A DNA stretch of 12,438 nt from positions 1 through 12,438 of the forward strand of contig SKUL01000047.1 in NCBI GenBank assembly GCA_007129985.1, read 5' to 3'. The notes beneath the pieces are model-generated. The model ran no database searches. It saw only the letters and a list, made by a program, of their open reading frames with translations, and was not told the DNA's origin. Source of the stretch: Flavobacteriales bacterium (GTDB lineage: Bacteria > Bacteroidota > Bacteroidia > Flavobacteriales_D > SKUL01). Shown here piece by piece: positions 7,399-12,438 of the stretch; positions within the stretch are counted from its first letter, which is position 1; each line of letters begins with the position of its first letter. The position numbers and the translations under genes are program-made.

Positions 7399-8652
7399 TT
7401 ACTTCACCGTAAGGTCCGCAGGGTCAAATCCGAAAAGAAAGAAGCGCGTTAAAAAACTGTGCAGCCCTCTACTGTAGCCACTTCCGTTGATGGCATCACC
7501 TGTAAAGACCCTCGACAAGTGCATTTCGACGTGCGGCGCAATGATTTTCCCGATGGGGTTTTTGCTCTGAGCCATGCCCGCGCGATACAAGGTGAACAGC
7601 CTTCCGTTGTACCAAGACTCAATCACCCTGCGCCAAATCTTCACTTCCCACTTCCAGTCTTGCTCGTAGGATGCCAAAGCCGATTCCTCGCCACCGGCCG
7701 CAATGACATCTGCCACGCGAAAAGCACTTTTCATGCTGAGGTACAATCCTGTTGAAAAAACAGGGTCAATAAATCCGGCTGCATCGCCGATACACACCCA
7801 GTTCTTGCCGTAAAAGCGCTCGTTGATGTTCTGCCAGTTGTTGAATTTCACCACAGGGGTGATGCGTTTTCCGCCCTCTGTAAACTCCCTTAGACGCTCG
7901 TCGCTCCGCACATAATTGTCGTATTGCTCCTCGGCAGTGGTTCCGTGCGCAATGAGGTGGGTGGGGTTGATAACAACTCCCAACGAAACCCTGTCCTGCA
8001 GCGGAATGCGCCAGTTCCATCCGCGTTCCAGATAATCAACATGGATGTTTCCTTCGTCGATGATTTTCACCTTGTCCCAATGGGCAAAAAGCGCCCAATC
8101 CTTGCGGTCGCCTTCCACGGTTTTAATCATTTCGGTTCGGGCAATTACGCGCGATCTTCCCGAGGCATCAATAATCCAATCCACGCCATTCTCAAAAAAA
8201 CCATCTGTTTTCAGGAGGGTTTCCTCGTGCAATCCAATCCGCTCGTCATCCAGCTTCACCACCTTGGCCGTGTGCGGAAAAACCACACAACCCGCTTTTT
8301 TGGCGCGCTGTAGGATGGTTTCATCAAACTTGTCGCGGGGGGTGTTGTATGCGTAATCGGGGAGTTTTCCTTTGGCCCTTGAAAAATAGGATGTAACCGT
8401 TTCGTCTTTACTCAGCGTAACCGTGGCCCCCGGCTTGTGACGGCTGAAGGATTTCACTTCTTCCTCCACACCCATTTCACGAAGCAAAGGAATGACCGCG
8501 GGCAGCAAAGACTCACCCACAATGAGGGGCGGTCGCTTTCCTGTGTGGAATATGCCCACCTTAAAGCCCTTCTCAGCCAGCAAAGTAGCCACGGTACTAC
8601 CGGCAGGGCCTCCTCCGAGTACAGCTACAGTTTGTGTTCTATTGCGGTTCAT
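7399..8652 (-). CDS. FAD-dependent oxidoreductase, flavin-dependent halogenase-like
   Basis: This 417-residue flavoprotein belongs to the tryptophan-halogenase/geranylgeranyl-reductase superfamily. The FAD-binding Rossmann motif is VLGGGPAGST (residues 11-20), and GESLLPAV (46-53) matches the GES..P element that follows it in this group. GWNWRIPL (211-218) fits the WxWxIP halogenase motif, and GDAAGFIDPVFSTG (289-302) fits the second FAD motif plus the FxxPxxSxG halogenase motif. Lys73, in HKPGAT, lies where flavin-dependent halogenases carry the Lys that reacts with hypohalous acid (K79 in PrnA). If active it would chlorinate or brominate an aromatic substrate using FADH2, O2 and halide. No flavin reductase or pigment cluster is in view, so it may instead be a monooxygenase or reductase. 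The start ATG at 8652 follows a -7 box by 21 nt. Confidence 0.8.
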   Translation of the reverse strand: MNRNRTQTVAVLGGGPAGSTVATLLAEKGFKVGIFHTGKRPPLIVGESLLPAVIPLLREMGVEEEVKSFSRHKPGATVTLSKDETVTSYFSRAKGKLPDYAYNTPRDKFDETILQRAKKAGCVVFPHTAKVVKLDDERIGLHEETLLKTDGFFENGVDWIIDASGRSRVIARTEMIKTVEGDRKDWALFAHWDKVKIIDEGNIHVDYLERGWNWRIPLQDRVSLGVVINPTHLIAHGTTAEEQYDNYVRSDERLREFTEGGKRITPVVKFNNWQNINERFYGKNWVCIGDAAGFIDPVFSTGLYLSMKSAFRVADVIAAGGEESALASYEQDWKWEVKIWRRVIESWYNGRLFTLYRAGMAQSKNPIGKIIAPHVEMHLSRVFTGDAINGSGYSRGLHSFLTRFFLFGFDPADLTVK

Positions 8653-8673
8653 TTCAATTCTGGTTGCGCATTA

Positions 8674-8681
8674 CAAAGTTA
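8674..8681 (-). promoter_or_regulatory. -7 promoter box (TAACTTTG) of the halogenase-like gene
   Basis: On the minus strand TAACTTTG matches TAnnTTTG, 21 nt upstream of the ATG at 8652. This would give a leader of about 15-18 nt. The leader contains a five-codon ATG...TGA mini-ORF (8671-8654) that ends one base before the gene's own start. It lies back to back with the plus-strand box at 8691-8698. A -33 element is not obvious. Confidence 0.5.
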
Positions 8682-8690
8682 AGGAGTCGT

Positions 8691-8698
8691 TACTTTTG
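8691..8698 (+). promoter_or_regulatory. -7 promoter box (TACTTTTG) of the CotH-family gene
   Basis: TACTTTTG matches TAnnTTTG and stands four bases (ATGC) before the ATG at 8703, again predicting a leaderless transcript. A TTG 24 nt upstream of the box (8664-8666) is a possible -33 element at slightly long spacing. The nearest minus-strand box ends only 9 bp away. Confidence 0.55.
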
Positions 8699-8702
8699 AT
8701 GC

Positions 8703-9908
8703 ATGGAGCATCCACGCAAACTCAATGCTTTTTTCCACGTTTTGTTCACAACTTGGGCAACGGTAGTGCTGCTTCTTGTCTCATCCTGCGCTCGTCCAAC
8801 GGCCGGTCAACAGGAAAATAACTTCATAGAGATTCGTTGCAAGGAGGGGCCTTTTCAAAAAAACACGCCATGCAGAGTGAGCTTTTCGGATGGTTCCGTG
8901 CAAAACGCCAACATTCGCGTGCGGGGTCAGAGTTCGCGCAAATACCCGCGTCAATCCTACCGGATGAAGCTGAGCAAGCCGCACTCGTTGTGCGAACTTC
9001 CAGAGCACAAAACATGGATACTGAACGCCAATTTTATTGACCGCTCGTTTATTCGCCACCACCTGAGTTTTGAGCTTTTCAGAACCTCTGCCCCCGAGCG
9101 CATAGCGCCGCATGGCTGTTACGAGGAAGTTGCGCTAAACGGGCATTACAAGGGGCTTTACTTTTTGAGCGAACGCATAGACCGCGAGCGTTGTGGAGTT
9201 TTGCCCGGCTATAAGGCGGGTGGCATGGTTTTTAAAGAACCGCCTGTTTTTATGCACGCTGAGCACGCCACCTCGCGCCCCGATGAGAAGTACAGACAGA
9301 AATTTCCCGGTTTCCCCAAGCGGAATGTCACCAAGGTGATGCGAAAACTGGAGTTGTTCATTCAAAACAGCGATTCCGTTTCATTCAATGACAGCTTGAC
9401 GTATTGGTTTGACAAAGACAATCTCACCGACTGGGCGCTGCTGCTGCTTTTTACCAACAATACCGATGGCTTGCTTCGTAACTTTTACCTGTACCGCGTG
9501 CATCACGGCGCGCCTTTCAGGGTGGCAGTGTGGGATTATGACGAAACCTTCGGGCGTTTTGGAGATGGGCGCAGAAATGATTTCGAAGAAGTGGTGGATT
9601 TGCGCGTAAACAAATTGTTTGACCGAATGCTCGATTGGACAGACTTTGAAGCACGGCTTGCTACACGCTGGCAGGAACTCCGCAACGGCCCGTGGCATTT
9701 GGATACAGTGCTGAACCGCGTGGATGAAATGGCGGCTGAAGTGGAGCCTTTTCTCGAACGACACGAGCGCGTATGGCCCATGAAGGGCAGCTGGTTTGCC
9801 GACAGCCTTTCTTTTGAACAGGAAATTGACCTTATACGCGATTTTACCATTCGCAATCACGCACGACTGGACAATATCTTCTCGGCAGGAGAGGAGCCCT
9901 CTCACTGA
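8703..9908 (+). CDS. CotH-kinase-family lipoprotein
   Basis: This 401-residue protein has a lipoprotein signal peptide (hydrophobic 13-26, lipobox LVSSC with Cys29), so it is anchored in the outer or inner membrane and acts outside the cytoplasm. Family landmarks are RGQSSRKYPRQSYRMKL (residues 74-90), the typical 'RG.SS..YPK.SY..K' CotH motif; EEVALNGHYKGLYFLSERID (141-160), the beta hairpin near the nucleotide site; and WDYDETFG (277-284), the Asp motif corresponding to 'WD.D.sFG' metal binding. CotH (PF08757) is an atypical protein kinase that phosphorylates spore-coat proteins in Bacillus; bacterial lipoprotein members have no known target. All main motifs are present, so activity is plausible. 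Its 3' end overlaps the convergent monooxygenase gene by 7 bp. The start is fixed by the signal peptide and the promoter box. Confidence 0.85.
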   Translation: MEHPRKLNAFFHVLFTTWATVVLLLVSSCARPTAGQQENNFIEIRCKEGPFQKNTPCRVSFSDGSVQNANIRVRGQSSRKYPRQSYRMKLSKPHSLCELPEHKTWILNANFIDRSFIRHHLSFELFRTSAPERIAPHGCYEEVALNGHYKGLYFLSERIDRERCGVLPGYKAGGMVFKEPPVFMHAEHATSRPDEKYRQKFPGFPKRNVTKVMRKLELFIQNSDSVSFNDSLTYWFDKDNLTDWALLLLFTNNTDGLLRNFYLYRVHHGAPFRVAVWDYDETFGRFGDGRRNDFEEVVDLRVNKLFDRMLDWTDFEARLATRWQELRNGPWHLDTVLNRVDEMAAEVEPFLERHERVWPMKGSWFADSLSFEQEIDLIRDFTIRNHARLDNIFSAGEEPSH

Positions 9909-11278
9909 TGGAGGGGAGTCTCCTCATCGCCCTCTTCGTACAGCACATAGTTCACGAAAAACTGAAACATTTCATCCGTGGTTTTCATGTCGCCCTCGGG
10001 CTCTCGAATGGTTTGCGGTGGGTCGAAGGGTTGAAAAGGATTGTCGGCGGTATTGTCAAAAGTTCCCCAAACCTCTATTTTGCTGCCTTTCGGGATTTTC
10101 AGCATGTGCTCAAAGGTGTAGAAGTACTGCCACCTGAAATCCCAGCGCGGAAGGTGCACCAGCGGAATGGTATCACCATCGGGGCGAATGGCATAGGCCA
10201 GAAACTCGCGCCCTAACAAGTGCATATGCGGGTTAATCGTTAATACCGACCAATCCTGCGGAACGCGGTAAGAGGTCTTAAAGGTGATGACCGAGTCGGC
10301 CAGAATCACAAACTCCGGAATCACGGGCGTATCGCCGAGCGTTCCCATCTGCAACTCACGCATGGGGCGTTTGGGAGGGGTATCGGAGAACCACAATTTA
10401 AAATGCGAGAGGTCGAAGGTGTCCAGTGCGCTCGGGCCGTAGTGCATGGTTTGCATCAGGAAGGCCGCCTGCCTTTTGAGGTAGTAGCCGCCAATTCCCT
10501 CGGGATAAGCCACTGCTTCCACACCCGGCAGATAGTTCACCATGGAGGGTGAAAGGGGCGGGTAGGTGCCGTCGTCATTGAGCAATTGCATGTAGTGATA
10601 AGCCGAAAACGAATCGGTGGTGTCGGGGTCAATGATGGTTTCGCCTTGCCAGATGTCGCTTTTCTTGCCGTCGGGGTAGTTGATAAGGCTGCCGTTCATG
10701 TGGTGCACGAGTTGGCGGTTTCCCGGCACAAACTCCACTGCGCGCAGAAAGGTATCGGCCGGAAGCTCAAACGGAACCTTGATGTAGAGAAAGAGGTCGC
10801 GGTTGTTTCCCGAAATCCACACGGTATCTTTCATGGAAACAATCATATCGGGCGGACCAAGTGCCGATGCGCGGTCAAAATCGGGCAGGGGAGGAAGCGC
10901 ATCAGAAGGGCCTTCAGGCGCTCCCTCTTCATACCACCGCTGAATCATTGCAATCTGCTCATCGCTTAAGCCGCGTTCGTTGGCGTAGCTTTGGTACTCC
11001 CGATTGGCCGGCCACGGAGGCATAAAGCGGGTTTCGGTTACGTGGGCAATCATTTTGGCGCGCTTCTTTACATCGCGATAGCTCACGAGCGGAAACGGGC
11101 CGGCCTCGCCTTTTCGGTGACAAACCGCACAATGCTCGAAGATGATGGGGGCGATGTGTTGGTTGAATGTCAGGGGAGTATTGCGGGAATCGTCTTGTGC
11201 ACTTTCCTGTTGCTGTGTTGATTGGCACGCCGCCAAAAGCAAGCTTGTGATTCCTGTTAATGCTACTCGATAAAACAT
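9902..11278 (-). CDS. Cytochrome c fused to PHM-like copper type II monooxygenase, lipoprotein
   Basis: This 458-residue exported protein has two domains. Residues 1-18 form a lipoprotein signal (LLLAAC, Cys18). Residues about 35-125 form a mono-heme cytochrome c with the heme motif CAVCH (50-54) and a likely distal Met86 in RFMPPWP. From about 160 on, the chain fits the copper type II, ascorbate-dependent monooxygenase fold (peptidylglycine hydroxylating and dopamine beta-monooxygenases). All six copper ligands can be placed: HH at 192-193 in QLVHHMNG and His279 in QTMHYG for the first copper; His351 and His353 in NPHMHLLG plus Met437 in TTDEMFQF for the second. Such enzymes hydroxylate C-H bonds with O2; here the heme may deliver electrons (inference). 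The substrate is unknown. Its start overlaps the end of the redoxin gene by 16 bp, and its stop overlaps the CotH gene. The ATG is backed by the signal peptide. Confidence 0.85.
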   Translation of the reverse strand: MFYRVALTGITSLLLAACQSTQQQESAQDDSRNTPLTFNQHIAPIIFEHCAVCHRKGEAGPFPLVSYRDVKKRAKMIAHVTETRFMPPWPANREYQSYANERGLSDEQIAMIQRWYEEGAPEGPSDALPPLPDFDRASALGPPDMIVSMKDTVWISGNNRDLFLYIKVPFELPADTFLRAVEFVPGNRQLVHHMNGSLINYPDGKKSDIWQGETIIDPDTTDSFSAYHYMQLLNDDGTYPPLSPSMVNYLPGVEAVAYPEGIGGYYLKRQAAFLMQTMHYGPSALDTFDLSHFKLWFSDTPPKRPMRELQMGTLGDTPVIPEFVILADSVITFKTSYRVPQDWSVLTINPHMHLLGREFLAYAIRPDGDTIPLVHLPRWDFRWQYFYTFEHMLKIPKGSKIEVWGTFDNTADNPFQPFDPPQTIREPEGDMKTTDEMFQFFVNYVLYEEGDEETPLHQ

Positions 11279-11823
11279 CCTACAGCCTGTGTTTTATCGG
11301 GTTCTATGCTTTCTCCGCGATGCATGGAGCTAATCGCGTCGTGGAGGTATTCCTGCTCCACTTGTAGTTTCTTTTGCCCCAGGCTGATGGCCCAGTCGTC
11401 AATGGCTCCCTGATACAGGATGTTTCCATCAGGTCCGCAGAGAAAAACTTCAGGGGTGATGCTTGCATTCAAGGCGCGCACAAGGCTCATTTCGGGGTCG
11501 AGCATCACCGGCAGTTCCAGTTCGTACTTGCGGATGTACTGCCTGATTTCCGAAACGGGGTAGTAGTTTCCGGCCACCACGCCCACAAAGAGCAGAGAGT
11601 CTGAAGTCCACTCACCGGCAAGCTCGTTGATTCTGAGCGCATAGCTTTGGCATAGCGGACATTCGGGCGAGAGAAACACAAACACCACTTTTTTGTCGGA
11701 CAGCTCACCCAACTCAAAAGAAGATTCGTCGAGCTGCACCAATGTAATCTCCGTCCAGCGCGGCTTGGAACAGGAAACCGCGAGGAGCACGAACATCAAA
11801 GCCAACATCCAAAAATGGCGCAT
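11263..11823 (-). CDS. Redoxin/thioredoxin-fold lipoprotein, partner of the copper monooxygenase
   Basis: This 186-residue protein has a lipoprotein signal (LLAVSC, Cys18) and a thioredoxin-like/AhpC-TSA fold. VVFVFLSPECPLCQSY (residues 46-61) is the first strand and the active-site CxxC (Cys55, Cys58). It is followed by SLLFVGVVAGNY, ELELPVMLDPEMSLVRALNA and ITPEVFLCGPDGNILYQGAIDD, with the cis-Pro (TPEVFL) placed as in thioredoxins. The tail ends in VGCFIE, with Cys183 near the C-terminus, a feature I recall from redoxins that neighbour cytochrome c/copper monooxygenase proteins. It probably acts in the periplasm or on the cell surface, reducing Cys residues or delivering copper or electrons to the downstream gene product; it is not a canonical Sco1. 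The CxxC makes it disulfide-active in principle. The start is fixed by the signal peptide and by the promoter box 4 nt upstream. Confidence 0.82.
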   Translation of the reverse strand: MRHFWMLALMFVLLAVSCSKPRWTEITLVQLDESSFELGELSDKKVVFVFLSPECPLCQSYALRINELAGEWTSDSLLFVGVVAGNYYPVSEIRQYIRKYELELPVMLDPEMSLVRALNASITPEVFLCGPDGNILYQGAIDDWAISLGQKKLQVEQEYLHDAISSMHRGESIEPDKTQAVGCFIE

Positions 11824-11827
11824 GTGG

Positions 11828-11835
11828 CAAAGATA
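11828..11835 (-). promoter_or_regulatory. -7 promoter box (TATCTTTG) of the redoxin-monooxygenase unit
   Basis: On the minus strand TATCTTTG lies four bases (CCAC) before the ATG at 11823. The spacer length and box are the same as at 3343 and 3478. A leaderless mRNA covering both the redoxin and the monooxygenase is predicted. A TTTATG further upstream is only a weak candidate for a -33 element. Confidence 0.6.
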
Positions 11836-11908
11836 GTTATTGCGACGCCTATCATAAATGGCCTAAGAAGAATCACTTTGAGAGAACCTGATGTTTCACA
11901 TTCATATA

Positions 11909-12009
11909 CTTTGCGCTCCTTGCGTCTCCATTGCGCTCCTTGCGGTTAATTCTTTAAACCGCAATCCCGACAAAGGTCGGGACGCAAAGAAGGCGCGAAG
12001 TGCGCAAGG
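11909..12009. repeat. Imperfect inverted repeat with a nested perfect hairpin
   Basis: The left arm holds two copies of TTGCGCTCCTTGCG (11911-11924, 11931-11944), 20 bp apart. TTGCGGTT (11940-11947) pairs with AACCGCAA (11957-11964) around a short loop. CTTTGCG (11909-11915) is matched by CGCAAAG (11983-11989), and CCTTGCGC-like sequence by GCGCAAGG (12002-12009). Within the right arm sits a perfect 7-bp hairpin, TCCCGAC-AAAG-GTCGGGA (11965-11982). No T tract follows, so it is not a standard terminator. Such CGCAAGG/CTTTGCG palindromes recur in many Bacteroidota genomes as dispersed intergenic repeats (recollection, not checked here). No gene is found in the repeat. Confidence 0.65.
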
Positions 12010-12331
12010 GAAATCTTGAATCTGGAATCAAATTTCGTTTTAACAAACACCATCACTTTATCTCTCTTCACACGGAAAGCCTACCCCAAAAATCCCAATT
12101 AATCCCAAAAGGAAAGACGTGAAAATAGGGATTGAAAAGCCACACGACCAGTTAAAGCAAGTTGAGAGGTGGGTTGATGCAATCATTATTGAATCAGTGA
12201 AGTAATCGGGGTTGAATTTCTAGCCCCTGGCTCGTTCAACCGGGTTCTTATCCCTTTCTGCCGGAAATGAAGCTGCACACTTTGAAAAGCAATGAAGCGT
12301 TTTTACGCCCATCAACTGAAAACCAACAGGT
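12010..12331. other. Non-coding stretch before the last gene; no clear element
   Basis: Together with the repeat, this completes a gap of about 500 bp between the redoxin promoter and the last gene. It is relatively AT-rich at first. Seen in it are two tandem copies of AATCCCA at 10-bp spacing (12091 and 12101), a 28-codon GTG-started frame (12119-12205, after AGGA) encoding a charged helix-like peptide, and a 7-bp inverted repeat GGTTGAA/TTCAACC (12210-12216/12235-12241). None is strong enough to be called a gene or regulator. No TAnnTTTG box is seen close to the next start codon. Confidence 0.4.
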
Positions 12332-12438
12332 ATGAACAATCGAAAATTTGGATTAGCCCATTGGCGGCTCCTCGGATTGGGGCTGCTTATTGTCATTGCC
12401 GGCTGCGGTGGTAGCGGAGACAGTGTTCATTTGGACGC
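12332..12438 (+). CDS. Start of a lipoprotein gene, cut by the window's right edge
   Basis: Only the first 35 codons are visible. They encode a basic N-terminus (MNNRKFGLAHWR), a hydrophobic core (LLGLGLLIVIAG) and a lipobox IAGC with Cys25, followed by a Gly/Ser linker (GGSGDS). This is a clear type II signal peptide, so the product is an exported lipoprotein. Its function cannot be told. The start ATG is preceded by a weak AGG at 7-9 nt before it rather than a promoter box. The long upstream gap suggests its own promoter somewhere in 12010-12331, but I cannot place it. Confidence 0.7.
   Translation, partial: MNNRKFGLAHWRLLGLGLLIVIAGCGGSGDSVHLD

Noticed and set aside
9381..9905. 174-codon minus-strand frame inside the CotH-family gene
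   Set aside because: The plus-strand frame carries the CotH motifs and a lipobox; the minus frame has none and would need to overlap the monooxygenase stop region.
11263..11823. Calling this gene a Sco1 copper chaperone
   Set aside because: The active site is CPLC (CxxC), whereas Sco1 has CxxxC plus a distant His. Redoxin/thioredoxin-fold is the safer name.
12210..12241. Inverted repeat GGTTGAA/TTCAACC as an operator or terminator
   Set aside because: Only 7 bp with an 18-nt loop and no T tract; it is within what chance gives in this length.
1..12438. CRISPR array, tRNA, rRNA, transposase, phage or toxin-antitoxin module
   Set aside because: Reading both strands I saw no regularly spaced repeats, tRNA-like T-loop sequence, rRNA-like sequence or mobile-element protein motifs. 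The only repeat is the palindrome at 11909-12009.

Overview
The window looks like a piece of a Bacteroidota chromosome with middling GC, possibly from a Flavobacteriales or Cryomorphaceae-like lineage. The reasons are promoter boxes of the Bacteroidota type (TAnnTTTG) right at several start codons, the general scarcity of Shine-Dalgarno sequences, many lipoprotein signal peptides, and the gene families present. The exact taxon is not determined. Genes are tightly packed. I see no rRNA, tRNA, CRISPR, transposase or phage gene.

Layout. Positions 1-3343 (minus strand) hold the N-terminal 1114 codons of a very large TamB/AsmA-like envelope protein that runs off the left edge. It is divergent from a two-gene plus-strand unit: a [4Fe-4S]-type APS/PAPS reductase (cysH-like, 3478-4134) overlapping by 4 bp an extended-SDR sugar-nucleotide epimerase-like gene (4131-5045). 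A hairpin at 5117-5150 ends this unit and, on the other strand, a minus-strand gene train. That train, in reading order, is: a flavin-dependent halogenase-like FAD oxidoreductase (8652-7399), an unrecognised small membrane protein (7321-6731), an AI-2E/PerM-family transporter (6671-5577) and a hotdog-fold thioesterase (5580-5149, ATGA overlap). Divergent from the train is a CotH-kinase-family lipoprotein (8703-9908). It collides tail to tail, with a 7-bp overlap, with a minus-strand pair: a redoxin/thioredoxin-fold lipoprotein (11823-11263) and a cytochrome c fused to a PHM-like copper monooxygenase (11278-9902). Roughly 500 bp of non-coding DNA (11836-12331) carries an imperfect inverted repeat. 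The window closes with the first 35 codons of another lipoprotein (12332-12438).

How the genes may work together. The redoxin and the cytochrome c/copper monooxygenase overlap by 16 bp and form the clearest functional unit, a secreted redox system. Its copper ligands, heme site and CxxC all look intact. The cysH/SDR pair suggests that sulfite production is tied to modification of a sugar nucleotide or lipid, which is inference. The most unusual regulatory signal is that four genes (3343-, 3478+, 8703+, 11823-) have TAnnTTTG exactly 4 nt before the start codon, which predicts leaderless mRNAs.
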